From Prorocentrum cordatum (Eukaryota; Sar; Dinophyceae; Prorocentrales; Prorocentraceae): DNA of 64,000 bases. Both the position numbers and the translations under genes were made by a program. The stretch covers positions 497,501 to 561,500 of the forward strand of contig CAUYUJ010000958.1 of the NCBI GenBank assembly GCA_963575745.1, given 5' to 3'. This document shows, piece after piece, positions 1-11,269 of the stretch. Every line of letters starts with the position of its first letter. Position 1 is the first letter of the stretch. The notes beneath the pieces were generated by a model that did no database searches, was not told where the DNA came from, and was given only the letters and a program-made list of their open reading frames with translations.

Positions 1-260
1 ATGTCTCTTGGGACCTATTGAGCACCTCTTAGGGGCTTGGGGCGGTATTCTGGCCTTCTTGGGCCTTTAGGGGCTCATTCCGTCTTGGGTCCCTCCAGAG
101 GCCCTTGTGGGCCAGCATGGGGCTCTTTTGTGGTCGTCTCGACCGTCCTGGGACCGTCTTGGAGCATTCCTGGGCCGTCTTGGGGCCCTCTTAGGCCGTC
201 GTGGGTCCCTCTGGAGAGCTGTTTGATCCAGCATGGGGCGCTCTTGGGGCCGTCCTGAGC
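1..260 (+). repeat. GGCC-rich ~11-bp-periodic tract, block 1
   Basis: Degenerate repeats of the type CTTGGGGCC / CGTCTTGGGG recur about every 10-12 bases. ORFs through it (PSWGPLRPSW-like) are repeat translations rather than genes. The same tract type recurs at 14.2, 21.4, 32.4, 36.7, 39.2, 43.0, 43.9, 44.4, 45.3, 46.8 and 48.2 kb, in both orientations. Confidence 0.6.
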
Positions 261-1100
261 CGAGAAGAACCCCTGGCCTTCGAATTCCGCAAGTGGACCG
301 ACCCTCGACCGAAGAGCGTGGGAAGCGAACAGCATTGAACACCCATGTCAAGTCACTGGTTTTGGCCTCTCGTCTTTGAAAGCTTATCATTGGGCGCTTA
401 CTAGACCGTCTGTGAAACCTTGGAGAGCTTCGGAGAGCCCCATGGGAACGTCGGGTCGCCCTGGGAGCCTCGGGAGAGAAGGCTTATGCAAGCGGTGGCC
501 GAGTTTGATGAGGGGTGGGGGGGCCCGAGAGATTGCAGGAAGTCCTACAAGTCAGCACTTGGCATTCTTCTTCGCCTCGTTGTGCCAGGGGGCATTGCGG
601 CAGACGTACGGTGGGGGGTGGGAAGATAGAGTGCACTGCGACGCCGCCGGCCCGCTTACTACACACGATCCCTCACTTTGGGGATAGCGTCCACCGAAGA
701 AGCCCCGGCAGGGGGACAGCTCATACAGAAGGGATCATCGTTGGGGGATCGCCTCACAGGGATGGCGTGATTTTCAGAGATCGATGTTGCACGCTATCAT
801 TCCATCTTCAACCGTACGGTGTAGTTTGAAGTTCCCTCTCACGCACCTCTCCCCTCTCCCCCTCCCCCCTCTAACCTGATGGGGAGCGACAAGGAGGGAG
901 AAGGGTAAGGCGTCAACCTCGGATTGTTCTTTCTCCTCTTCCTTCCGCCGTCCACCTTCCCAGAGCCGCTCTGGCAGACGGTTTCTGTTCTCGACAGTGC
1001 ATCAGCTGAAACGCTTTCTGCTACCAGCCATGTTCGTTCATGCATTCCGCCTTTTTCGACTCATCCTCTGCCCTTGTCCGCCTTCCTTCCTCTCCCTATC
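261..1100. other. intergenic or intronic, no gene seen
   Basis: Mixed-composition sequence with short open frames on both strands but no recognisable protein block. The last part (about 840-960) is pyrimidine-rich. Nothing functional can be supported. Confidence 0.5.
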
Positions 1101-1210
1101 CCTCCTCCTCCTCCTCCTCCTCCTCCTCCTCCTCCTCCTCCTCCCTCTCCCCTCCCTCTCCCCTTCCTCTCCCCTCCCTCCCTCCTCCTGCTGCTGCTCC
1201 TCCTCCTCAA
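1101..1210 (+). repeat. (CTC/CCT)n microsatellite
   Basis: Nearly pure CTC trinucleotides followed by interrupted CCT/CCCTCC. A second array lies at 1347-1395. Poly-Pro, poly-Ser, poly-Leu and, on the other strand, poly-Arg/Gly/Glu ORFs are repeat translations. Confidence 0.9.
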
Positions 1211-1346
1211 GGCTCCACTGAGGGGTGTTTCCAGCCGCCCCCGCTTCGCTGGCGGCCGCGTGGTCTGAGGCGCCCAGGACACTCCAGGACACCCCTGCTT
1301 CGTCGGCTCGTAGGCTCCCCCGGGTGGCGCTCGCAGCTCCTTTCTT

Positions 1347-1395
1347 CCTCCTCCTCCTCCTCTTCTCCTCCTCCTCCTCCTCCTCCTCCTCCCTC
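1347..1395 (+). repeat. (CTC)n microsatellite
   Basis: Pure run of CTC/CCT triplets with one TTC interruption near its centre. Confidence 0.9.
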
Positions 1396-2400
1396 TTCAC
1401 TCTTTGGGCGGATCCACACCTCCAGAACCCCTACGGCCTGGAAGGCTCCGGTACTGCTCGGGCGGGGCTGCGCCGGTACGGCCAGGCTGGATGCGTTTCA
1501 GGCGCTGGCTCTCCAGGCGGATCGCGCCTGCTCCTCGAAGGGCCCCCCGAGGTCGAGCCTCTGGCTCGGCCTCGGTCCGGGGCGGCCCTGGCCTTGGCGA
1601 CTGCTTGCTCAGCTGCGGAGTGTGCCTGGTGGCGGTCGGTCTACGAGTCGGTGTCACGCGAGGGTGAAGGGCCACCTCGGGAGAGCTGACGTTCGGGGCT
1701 GCGCCGCCTCAGTCTTTACTTGTGCTGGGGGGTGTCCGCCCGGAACGCCCTCCTGCCCTTGATTGCCTGGCAGCCCCCACCTAGGACGCCTCGGGCTGGT
1801 GGAGCCCGCGCCAGGACCGTTGGGACCCGCAGGGGCGGGGTGTCTCCCCTCCCAGGGAACGATTTTGTGCGCGCGCATGCCCGCTAGCACCAGTTCGTGG
1901 GCGAAAAGCATCCGTATCCACGTCTTCGCGGTCTGGACTCCTTGGCCGTGATCCCCTGGGTACAGGGCAGCTTTGCGCGGATGCCCCGCGCAGAACGTGC
2001 CCGTGGGATTGCGCATCCTTGGGATCGCGCCTCGGAATCCAGACCGCGAGGGTATGGATTTGGGTATGTTCGTCGTGGGTAACCAGCCTCCCAAAGCGAC
2101 GAGACCAATCACCCTACCTCCCGTTCCCCTCCCTCACGGTTCGGACGAAAGGGGGAGGACGGGAAAAGGGGTGGTTACGAAGTCTGCCGCCTGCAGCTGG
2201 TTTCGGCCTCGCCGCAGGGCGCTTTCCTCGGCTCGCTGGTGCCTCCAGCGCTGGGAAGCACCGGGAACGCCGGCTGCGTGAGCCGACTCGCTTGCCCTCA
2301 CTTCGCTATCCCCCCCCCTTTCGTCCGACCAGGCCATGGCGAGGCAACCAACCGGCCGCCTCGGAGGCCTAGGGGCTTAGAGGTTGGCACCAATACCAAC
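1396..2400. other. GC-rich sequence, no gene seen
   Basis: Several open frames of 150-240 codons overlap on both strands here. None shows conserved motifs or consistent composition; they are a by-product of high GC content. Confidence 0.4.
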
Positions 2401-2406
2401 ATTGGC

Positions 2407-2535
2407 GGTATGCCTCCACTGAGCCAGGATGATCCGGATCTTGGTGATGGTGGCAACATTCGGGCTTCTGAGGTGGCCAAGAGATGAACACCAACACCCT
2501 AACCTAGGCTTATCTTCCCTCAGTGGAGGCAATAC
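2407..2535. repeat. foldback (inverted-repeat) element, arms 17 bp
   Basis: Left arm 2407-2423 (GCCTCCACTGAG core) is matched by the reverse complement at 2519-2535 with one difference, leaving a 95-bp spacer. Directly abutting is a second inverted pair (2538-2560 / 2681-2703). Together they look like adjacent small foldback or MITE-type insertions. No target duplication was identified. Confidence 0.5.
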
Positions 2536-2537
2536 AC

Positions 2538-2703
2538 TCGAAACTGATGGTAAGGATGGGTAACCTTCCCAAGGGTATTCTTGCATGCTTGCCTCCTCGA
2601 TCCGTCCTGAACCATTCTCGATGACCAGCCCCGCTCGGAAAGCTTCGACATGGGCGCCTACGGGGCTTGCATCCGTATCGCGCATCCTCACTATCAGTTT
2701 TGA
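2538..2703. repeat. foldback element, arms ~23 bp (imperfect)
   Basis: The left arm 2538-2560 contains AAACTGATGGTAAGGATG and the right arm 2681-2703 contains its reverse complement with about 5 mismatches in 23. The spacer is 120 bp. It follows the preceding foldback with only 2 bp between them. Confidence 0.45.
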
Positions 2704-3430
2704 CTGGCGCGCTCATCCTGAAATTCTTTCCGCGGTGAGTGCCCTAGGCAAGGGGGGTCTCCCTGGTGGTGTGGTCCCCCCCTCTCGCTCGAGACATCCC
2801 CAGCGTCCAGCTCGGGGAGGCATCGTGGACCTCCTCGCTGGAGGTGGGCCCCCTGGTGGTGTTGGTATCGCTTCTCCTCCCTCCGAGGAGGGGGGGGCGG
2901 CCGTGGCCGTCCCGACGCGCGAGGAGCGGCGAACGGGCGACTGGAAGCTGGGAAGTGGGCACCAGCACCAACACGTGTTTCGTCGCGTCAGGCAGAGGCA
3001 ATCCAATCCGCTCGCGCGCTCGAGTTGCGGGGGGCGCTCGGCAGACCGCGGCCGCGGAGGGCAGGATGGGGTGGTGGTGTCGCCGTTCCCTGTTCCTACC
3101 TCCCCCCCTGCAGGCGGCGCGCCCGCAGCTGGAGGTGCACATCAACGTGGCCACGGAGCGCGCGGGGGCAGGTGTGGGGGGTCCAGGCCCAGAGGCCCAG
3201 CGCTCCCGGGAGGAGGCGGGGGGATGGAGGGGGAGGGGAACTTGGCATCGCTCGGAAGTGTGCATTCTTCCTTCGGCGAGGACCATCGAGGAGCATCCTT
3301 GATCCTTTGGTGAAGAAACCACGCACGAAGCCGAAACACAAAAACACGGGGAGTAGACGTCCGAGCGATGGCAGGGGAAGGGGGGAGGGGAGCAAAGCGG
3401 GAGAGGAGAACAGGGGGGGGGACAAGGGAT
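2704..3430. other. GC-rich spacer, no gene seen
   Basis: Contains local direct repeats (CCTGGTGGTGT at about 2763 and 2851) and long GC-driven ORFs on both strands. No protein family is recognised. Confidence 0.4.
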
Positions 3431-3438
3431 GGAGGGGA

Positions 3439-3476
<38 letters not shown>

Positions 3477-3630
3477 AGGAGGAGGAGGAGGAGGAGGAGG
3501 AGGAGGAGGAGGAGGAGGAGAGAGGAGCAGGAGGAGGAGGAGGAGGAGGAGGAGGAGAGAGGAGGAGGAGGAGCAGGAGGAGGAGGAGGAGGGAGGAGGA
3601 GGAGGAGGAGGAGGAGGAGGAGGAGGACGA
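3431..3630 (+). repeat. (GGA)n / (GAG)n purine microsatellite
   Basis: Almost uninterrupted GGA triplets for about 190 bp. They generate poly-Arg, poly-Glu and poly-Gly frames on + and poly-Leu/Pro/Ser frames on -, including an ORF of about 499 codons that is not a gene. Confidence 0.92.
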
Positions 3631-4490
3631 CCACCGGCACGACCACCGCGATCCCAGTCAGCACGGCCGATGTCAGCACGACCGCCACCAGTACGACCAC
3701 TTACCTGCGACCGCCACTGCGGTCGCACCCCCCCCCGACGACCCCTCGACCACCACGGCCCCCCGTTCCCCTCCCCCTCCGCCCTCCTCTTCTTCCTTTG
3801 CCGGCCCGCCCCGGCCGCTGCACGTGTTTCGCGCTTGCCCTTTCTCTTCTCCTCCTGCTCTCTGCGCTACCCTCCCCCCCGTCGTCGTCCCTCTCCCCTT
3901 GCTCTCCTGTGTCTCCTGGCTCCGTGGCCTCTCTCGCCCTTCTTCCCATCGCCTCCGCGGGCGCCCTTGCTCCGTCGTCGCGTCTTCCGTTGTCCGGTTC
4001 GTCCCTCGTCGTTGCGGGGGTGTGGCTCTGGCAGTTCGGCTGGCAGACTGGAGCTGTTCCCGCTTGCCTGGCGGTCCCCACGGAGACGGGGTGCGGGGCT
4101 AACCTTGGCGCCGCGGGGCCGAGAGAGGAGGAGCGGACTGGAAAAAGCCGACCGAATGTGCCCTGCTGGGGCGCACCAGCTGAATGGGAGACATCATGGA
4201 CCGCGGTATAGCTCAGAGCGTACAGTGGTGGGGTGCACGAGACGTGACCATTGGCGGACATGCCGAGGGGCGCATCGATCGCGCGTTACTGCTCCAAGTA
4301 ATGGGGGGCAATCAGTCCTGCAAGTACGAAGTAAAGAAATGCATGCACAATCGAGGCAACACACAGCGCCAACATCGGGGTGCTCTACTCAGGGCCAGCG
4401 GATGCCAATGATTATTCAAACTCAGACGAGAAATCATCCTTGCCCGAACGCGGGCACGCGCACTTGCAACTCGGTTATTCCCGCCCGGCT
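3631..4490. other. no gene seen
   Basis: Unremarkable GC-rich sequence between two simple-repeat arrays. No conserved motif was found on either strand. Confidence 0.4.
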
Positions 4491-4493
4491 TCT

Positions 4494-4560
4494 GGTATAT
4501 ATATATAAATATATATATATATAGGCATATGTATATGTGTATATATATATATATATATCC
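4494..4560. repeat. (TA)n/(ATAT) microsatellite
   Basis: TATATATATA runs with CATATG/TGTGTA interruptions, in an otherwise GC-rich context. Confidence 0.85.
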
Positions 4561-5250
4561 ATAGCTCCACAGCTGCCATGAGCGCCCGAATACATGTTTT
4601 TGGTTTTCGAGAAGGGATGTGGCCGCGTGGTCATATTCCCGGGCGCGCTGCTCGGGTTGACGTCCGGCCCACTGGCTGGACGCCCCCTTATCTTTCTGCG
4701 TGTTGTCCCGTGTACTTGCCCCTACCGATGCTCGTCTGCGTCTGGTCGCGGCAGCGCGCCATGGTCGGCCCCAGCGGTCTGCGCTTCCTTTCCTGTGTTT
4801 TGACACCATGCTTTCAGGGATGTTGAAAACAATATCCCGATCCTCCTCCTTTACTTGATTTAATTCAGCAGGACTGGGATCCAGCGTTCGGCCCCTCACT
4901 CCCGATTTTAAACGAGGTTCAAGGAGAGGGTGCGTAGCGAACGCTATACTCGACGCTGTCTTGGCTCAAGGCAGCGCTGTCTTATATGACAGTTTTGCGA
5001 CGCTGTGCGTTCTATTTGCGGTTCTTAGCAACGGACAAGTGTCGCGTCCTTCTAGGATCCTTTTTCCCGATCCCACGGCTTATCTTTTCTGTCTCGTCTT
5101 GCTTGCCATCGAGGGATGATTTGTGGGGTGCTTCGATGCGTCGCCGACGTTATCCTAAGAGTAGGGTTCTCAGTTTATTACCTCGTGGTCAAGCTCTGTA
5201 CCCTTCCTTCTCATTTCCCCGACCTTGACCCATCAAAAAGCGAAGGTTTC
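4561..5250. other. no gene seen
   Basis: No conserved coding block. A 10-base match to the 3' end of the dinoflagellate spliced leader (TTGGCTCAAG) occurs near 4961-4970, but the rest of the leader is absent and chance can explain it. Confidence 0.35.
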
Positions 5251-5257
5251 ATTTGAT

Positions 5258-5435
5258 GTCCCGCCCGTCGCCGTCGTGGTCGTCGTCGAGGTCGTCATCG
5301 TCGTCGTCGTCGTCGTCAACGTCGTCGTCGACGTCATCGTCATAGTCGTCGACATTTCGGCGTCCCCAGCGCGCCCTGACTACGTGCATCTGTCGGCTGT
5401 CGTCGTCGCCGCCGTCGTCGTCGACGGACGCGCCC
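5258..5435 (+). repeat. (CGT)n microsatellite, interrupted
   Basis: GTC/CGT triplets dominate 5258-5350 and recur at 5398-5432. Their translation gives poly-Val or poly-Asp. Confidence 0.85.
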
Positions 5436-5489
5436 CGGACGCGCCCCGAACGCGCTGGACGCGTTGGACGCGCCAGACATCTCGGACCC

Positions 5490-5925
5490 CCGTACACCCT
5501 GGACAGCCTTGACACCCCCACCCAGGACAGTCAGGACACACTCGACACGCCGGACACGCCAGACACCCCGGACGATTCGCCGGACACCCCAGACACGCCA
5601 GACACCCCAGACACCCCAGACACGCCGGACACCCCAGACACCCTGGACACCTTGCGCACCTTGGACACCCTGGACACCCCGGACACCGTGGACACCCCGG
5701 GCACCCCGCACAATTCTCGAACACGTCGGACATTTTGAACACGCCAGCCAGCCTGGACACGCCGGACATGCACACCGGACACCCCGGACACCCCGTACAG
5801 CCGGGACACCCCAGACACCCCGTACTCTCCGGACCTGGACTTCGGAAGCCCCGGACAACTTGGACACCCTGGTCACACCAGGCACCGCAGACACACCGGA
5901 CAATCCCCAGACAATCCCGGGACTC
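5490..5925 (+). repeat. 9-bp minisatellite GACACCCCG
   Basis: Degenerate array of about 45 units built on GACACCCCG / GACACGCCA. Its multiple-of-three period keeps several frames open (TPDTPDTP-like). A related motif read on the other strand, GGTGTCCCG, forms the array at 18.6 kb. Confidence 0.85.
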
Positions 5926-5955
5926 CCGACACACAGAGTAGTATGGCCTGACAAC

Positions 5956-6099
5956 GACGACGATGATGGTGGTAATGATGACGATGATGATCATGATACC
6001 GATTATGATGCTGCTTCTGATGGTGATGACGACGATGACGGTTCCAACAATATTGATGACGAGGATGCTGATGATGATGACGATGACGATGACGATGAC

Positions 6100-6132
<33 letters not shown>

Positions 6133-6189
6133 CATGATGGTGGTGGTGGTGGTGGTGATGATGATGGTGATGATGATGATGATGATGAC

Positions 6190-6220
<31 letters not shown>

Positions 6221-6348
6221 TGGATGATGTTGATGATCATACTGATGATGACGATGCTGATGATCACGATGATAATGATGATGACTGTGATTATGGCGAT
6301 GATGGCGAGGACGATGATGATGCTGGTGATGATGACGATGCATATGAC

Positions 6349-6385
<37 letters not shown>

Positions 6386-6409
6386 TCGATGAGTTTGATG
6401 ATGATGATG

Positions 6410-6444
<35 letters not shown>

Positions 6445-6467
6445 CATGATGCTCATGATGATGATGC

Positions 6468-6502
<35 letters not shown>

Positions 6503-6701
6503 GTGATGGTGATGATGATGACGAAAATGATGATGATGGTGATGACGATGATGATGCTGATGATGCTGCTGATGCTGATGCTGATGCTGATGCTGATGAT
6601 GATGATGATGATGACGATGATGAGGATAAGGATGATGATGATGATGCTGATGATGATGATGATGATGACAATGATGATGACGGTGATGACGATGCTGATG
6701 C

Positions 6702-6741
<40 letters not shown>

Positions 6742-6785
6742 AATGATGATGCTGATGCTGATGCTGATGCTGATGATGATGATGG

Positions 6786-6835
<50 letters not shown>

Positions 6836-6872
6836 GTGATGGTGATGATGGTGATGATGATGGTGATGATGG

Positions 6873-6922
<50 letters not shown>

Positions 6923-7060
6923 CTGACGCTGATGCGGATGATGCTGCTGATCACGATGGTGACGGTGATGTTGATTGCGATAATCATGATGCGCAAGAGG
7001 ACGATGACGAGGAGGAGGAGGAAGAGGAGGAGGAGGAGGAGGATGATTATAATGAGGATG
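5956..7060 (+). repeat. (GAT)n array, ~1.1 kb
   Basis: GAT repeats with GCT, GGT and GAC variants, grading at its end (7009-7041) into GGA. The same + strand register recurs at 34.3 and 38.4 kb. The open frames give poly-Asp on + and poly-His or poly-Ile on -. With no flanking non-repetitive coding sequence, start context or splice-bounded exon, I read it as a microsatellite rather than an acidic protein. Confidence 0.9.
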
Positions 7061-7204
7061 TGCAGGAGGATGCGGAGGCTGAGGAGGTTGAGGAAGAGGA
7101 GGTGCTGGGAGTTTGTCTGGGAGGCTTTGTTCAGGCTTCGATTGTTCTGACAGACTTGTTGTTTGCGTGGTGGATGTTGAGGGGTAAGGAAGGGTAAGGC
7201 TTAG

Positions 7205-7325
7205 GATGATGGCGGGAAGGAGGGGGAAGAGGCCGAGGAGGAGGGAGAGGAGGAGGAACTGGAGGAGGAGGAGAGAGAGGAGGGAGGAGGAGGGGGGAGG
7301 AGAAAGGGGAGGAGCAGGAGGAGGG
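7205..7325 (+). repeat. purine-rich (GGA/GAG) tract
   Basis: Interrupted GGA/GAG triplets continuing the purine-rich end of the GAT array. Confidence 0.8.
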
Positions 7326-7864
7326 TTCGTTCCCACACTCTCCGTTATCCTAGTCCATCGTCCCCCCTCTCCCCCTCTCAGGTGTCGAGTCGTGTGTGCC
7401 GTGACCTGCTTGCGAATCTGTGGGCGAACGCTCATGTCCGCCACGTTTGGGTTTTTCTTGTCGGACGCCCGGAGGAGCTGCAGAACGCGACCCAGACCGA
7501 GGACCGCCTTGCCCCCCATCCGCGAGAAATCTACGTGCCTGCCGTTCGCTGAATCACTTTCGTTTCGCAGTTTTTGCAACATCAGCGTGCCCAATATCCT
7601 GCTCTTGCACCGACACCCGACCTCGCGAATAACATCACGACGCCGTGAACAAAATCACCCGCCGAGCTCTCGACCCGTTCTCTTTGCGGGATCTCTCGGG
7701 CCAGATCGATCCGATAGTGGCCCCGGGGGCCCCAGGCGGGGCAGAAACGCCCGCCGCGGCACCAGCGTGCACGGCCGTCGTCAAGAGCGGCGAGGGCGGG
7801 GGAAGTTGCCCGGCCCCCCTCCGGCGCGCCCTGTTTCACACCATGGTGTGCGCCCGATCAGACA
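7326..7864. other. no gene seen; may include 5' part of an LTR
   Basis: No recognisable coding block. The distal part (about 7700-7864) shows weak similarity to 17740-17900 and could be a more diverged upstream portion of the long terminal repeat annotated next. Confidence 0.3.
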
Positions 7865-8198
7865 TTACTAACGTTCCCCTCGCCTATTTATGCAGCCATC
7901 CACTCTTTTCCCTTGCAGAGTGTAGGTAGGGCATGGATCATGCGGAGGGGGTGTGCCCGCAGCTGTGATAGCTAATCAAGCAAAAGCGCGGGCGCCAGCC
8001 AGCTGGGCGGGCCCGGCGTACACCCGCGCATACGGATACATGATTTATTGCTCATAGTAGTACCGCTAACCGGAATTTCTTAGCCATGTATTCACCAGTT
8101 CGTAGCGGGAGGTTAGCTTCTCGTGAAATGCGAGGAGAAAAAACTCAACGAGCAGAACAACCTATCAACACCAATTGACGTTTGCCTAATAGACGATG
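7865..8198 (+). repeat. putative 5' LTR of a copia-like element
   Basis: This stretch aligns in order with 17900-18232. Shared blocks include GGTAGGGCA, GCAGCTGTGATAGCTA, CAGCC.GGCGGGCC, GCCATGTA.TCACCA, GTTAGCTTCTCGT, ATCAA.ACCAAT and GTTTGCCTAATA. The two copies face the same way and bracket about 9.7 kb that contains copia-type protease and integrase remnants, which is the arrangement of an old LTR retrotransposon. Identity is visibly low (perhaps 70-75 percent by eye), so exact ends, target duplication and primer-binding site cannot be fixed. Two independent members of a dispersed repeat remain possible. Confidence 0.55.
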
Positions 8199-8935
8199 AG
8201 TGCGCGAAGCATTGGTTATCAACTGAAGGTTCTTCCACGAGGTCAGGAAACACTCCCTTCCGGAACTGGCGATGACGATGCTGTTTTTGGTGCACCAGAA
8301 AACATCCACGCGGTTAAAGAAGCGGCGAAAGTCGCCCTCCAAGACCCCAGCGATGTCAGGGGGCCGACTTTACGCCCCTCGCAGAACGCGTGTATGAACA
8401 TTCCTGTTCCCGTGTCTAACATGCTATGTTAAAACCGCCGAAGACCAGGCGGTCGAAGACGATTGGCCCGCCGTTAGAGTCAGGCAATTCCGATCAGGGG
8501 GTGGCAGACTGAGAAATCGCAGGAAACGAGACGAGAAGCGCAGAATGCCCACTTCGCCTGAGGGAATCGGAACGAGTCGACCAGGGGGGCCGATGGTAAA
8601 TTTTACCCAGGCCTCCTTGTGAAGGGCCCGCTCGCCTCGGGCCCGGCCTGGGGCGTCCGCGAGGCGGCGGGGGCCGCGAGCGACGTCGGGGGCGTCGTCG
8701 CGATCGGCATGCGCCGCTCGCTCGAACGAATCGAGCTATCGTATACTAGATGCATGTTTTCACAAAGGGGTCGACTGTGCCGACATCCCAGAGATCAGAT
8801 GCCCCGGAATGATTGGGAAATGCAAAATGCTTGTTTGCTCGGCGATCTCAGTGAATTGCCCCGAGTGTAACTTAAGATTGCTATGCCCAGGCTGCCTCGT
8901 TCCCATCGTGCATCGCATGGCTCTCCGCCGCCGAG
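8199..8935. other. copia-like element leader or gag region, no clear ORF
   Basis: Lies just inside the putative 5' LTR. Short frames are present (about 78 codons from 8196) but nothing is recognised. A primer-binding site could not be assigned. Confidence 0.3.
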
Positions 8936-9040
8936 AATGGGGGGGTGGGGGTGGGGGTGGGGGTGGGGTGGTGGTGGTGGTGGTGGTGGCGGTGGTGGTG
9001 GTGGTGGTGGTGGTGGTGGTGGTGGGGGGGGGGGGGCAAG
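8936..9040 (+). repeat. G-rich (GGGGGT)n/(GGT)n tract
   Basis: Five runs of GGGGGT followed by about 20 GGT triplets and a terminal G13 run. Closely spaced G-runs could form G-quadruplexes. It interrupts the presumed gag region of the copia-like element. Confidence 0.85.
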
Positions 9041-9279
9041 AGAGGAAACGCGCCATTCAGATGGGGGGGCGAGAAGGGGGAATGGCGCGCGTGCAGAAAC
9101 CGGTCAGGGCCGTGGAACTTCAGCAGAGGGCGGCGGCGAGGCTCCACTTTGAGGTTGGCTGGCAGGCCGCCGCTCGCGCTTGGAACGCTCCGAGGGGCGC
9201 TTGCGCCTTGCAATGGTTGACAGAACCGAGAGGGCACATGTCGAGATGGAAGACGTGGCGCGTCGGGCCATTGTCAGGG

Positions 9280-10810
9280 CCATTCGACTGTCGACCTTGT
9301 TGCGAGGAAGCCGCGCGGCGATGCCGCGGCCTCCTCGGGGCGAAGGATAGAGTGCGAGGTCGCTCGACGCTTGTGGTCGCTCGAGGACAGCGCCATGACC
9401 GAGCGCGAGAAGTTGATTTCTACGCTGCGCGAGGCAAGGCAGCGCGCTACCTGGAACGCCGCGCTGCAGCCAACGAGCAGCGAAGATAACAGTGCGCTGA
9501 ACAAAGTGGTGAAGGCAGAGCCGGTCGCCGAAAAGCGGGAAATGGAAGAAGAGGAGAAAGCTGGTGGAGACGTCGAGCGTCGGAGAAGTCGAGGTAAAGA
9601 TGGGGTCGCTGTGGGGGCGGCGCCTGTCACGCGGCCCCTTGGTTTCGCACCCCCTAATTCCCGATGGCGGCGGCGACGCGTTTGATAGGGGGGGAAACCC
9701 AACGGTTCTGCCCCAGGGGTCGCTGCCCCAGCCGAGAGAGAGAGCGGCTCGTTCCTGCCCGTCGACGGCGGCGGCGGATCCGGAGGTTGATTCAGATTTC
9801 GAACCAGGTGAATCCGAGGGCGCGGGCGAAGATTATTCGGGCGACGAGGAGAGCGATGACGGAGACATGCGCCGCTGGCGTTGCGACCTTCTGGGGGGCG
9901 ATCCCCCGCCGGGGGCGGGTGTCTGGCGAATCTCCCGCGCGGTATTTTCGGCGCGGGGGGCGCGTGGACAGGCGCGGGGCAGACGGGCGAGGTCGTCTTG
10001 GATCCCATCCGTGATGCCAGTGGGTGCAAGAGGTGGATGAGGAACGCTGCTCAGCTGGCGTCGTCTGGCACTACGCAGGTGGCAAGAGCGACCCCCTGGA
10101 TCAGTGCTGCCTCCGAGCTCAAATAGCGGGCCTCGACGACCCCGGCGCAGTTGGGGGGCGCGATTTGATGATCGCCTCGGACTTGATGTCAAAGATCAGC
10201 AAGATCTCGAAAGGCGCGGAGGTGCCCCTTCCCATGAGACACTTGGGAAGTGAAATGGCCCGCCTGGATTCTACGCATTGGAAGCAGGCGGAGGGCCCTT
10301 TCGGGCCGAACTATTCTGCGGACCATCGCCGCGCGCCTTGCTACCCGGCAACGTTAGGGTTAGGCGTGTGCGCGCCAGGACCTGATGCAACTCGAGGTCC
10401 GAGGTCCCGGCCGGCAAGCATCCGGCAACTCGTTTCATTTCTATGGTGAACAGGTGAGAATCAGGAATGATATAGAAACGCCCCGCAAGTCGTTCCGACC
10501 CGCTATCCAGCAACATTTCTATAGACAGAAGCAGAAATGTCCGAGTACGGCGATGGCCCTTGCCATGTGTGAACATGAAGATGAACGCAGCAAGGGCGCC
10601 AGGTTGCGCGAGCGGCTGCTCGCTCAGATTAACGGGCGCGCGCAGACGGATAGCGAAGAACGCGACCGAGAGGTTCCGCGGAAGCGGCTGAACACCAGCG
10701 GCCACCCAGTGGGAGGCGCGCGGGGCCCCGGCGACAATAAGCGGTCGTTTTGCGCGCCGGATGGGAAGACCTCGAAGAAGTCTGCCGAGCGCAAACATTT
10801 GATTTAATGG
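9280..10810 (+). pseudogene. possible gag-region remnants of the copia-like element
   Basis: Consecutive + strand frames give hydrophilic, charged protein-like sequence. Examples are TEREKLISTLREARQRATWN near 9396, an acidic stretch with DFEPGESEGAGEDYSGDEES near 9800, and REVPRKRLNTSG near 10669. Reading frame changes several times without splice-like junctions. The position between the 5' LTR and the zinc finger at 11.49 kb is where gag would lie. No family-specific motif is visible, so the assignment rests on position and composition only. Confidence 0.3.
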
Positions 10811-11040
10811 AGATGCACACATTCAGGGCTTAGTGTCCATGCAAGCACCGCAATGGTTGCGGGGTCAATGAAGAGGCAACCTCTTTCCCGATAATTTCCA
10901 GATGTCTGACGCATGTTTAGAACATGTTCATGTTTCAGATTTCTGAGAAGCTTTTGAAATTCAAAGATATGTCTGTTAGGGTGTCCAGTGTCGTGGCATC
11001 CACAATGCGGCGGGGGCCGACCCCGCTGCCCCCGCGCTGC

Positions 11041-11102
11041 AAGACGCCGCCCCGGGCGGCGGGGGCGGCGGGGGGGGGGGGGCGACGAGGGGGGGGGGGG
11101 GT
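11041..11102 (+). repeat. G-run cluster
   Basis: Three long runs of G (about 10-13 each) separated by short spacers, within GC-rich sequence. Confidence 0.8.
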
Positions 11103-11269
11103 CATGGGGCAGGCGGTGCAAAAGGAGGAAAGAATCGCAGCGTAAGTCAAGAACGCAGCAACGGTGACGATCGCCCGCGGCCTCGGAGTAAAGGGTCGAG
11201 CGCGACGTCCTCGAAGGGCTGGTCGCGCTGCGCCTGTAGTCAGGGGGCCTGCTCGTTGCTTCAGGAACA

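Noticed and set aside
1654-2112. 152-codon minus-strand ORF and similar GC-driven ORFs in 1.2-2.7 kb
   Set aside because: Equally long frames on the opposite strand and no conserved residues; unsupported.
3025-4524. 499-codon Arg/Gly-rich ORF
   Set aside because: Driven by the (GGA)n array and GC-rich flanks. No conserved motif, and overlapping frames on both strands are equally long.
4961-4970. second spliced-leader relic (TTGGCTCAAG)
   Set aside because: Only the last 10 bases match and the upstream bases do not. A 10-mer match in 64 kb on two strands is not improbable by chance.
5464-7197. 577-codon Asp-rich ORF (and the complementary poly-His/poly-Ile ORFs) as a gene
   Set aside because: It is a translation of the GACACCCCG minisatellite and the (GAT)n array. 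All frames are open because the repeat unit is a multiple of three, and no unique coding sequence flanks it.
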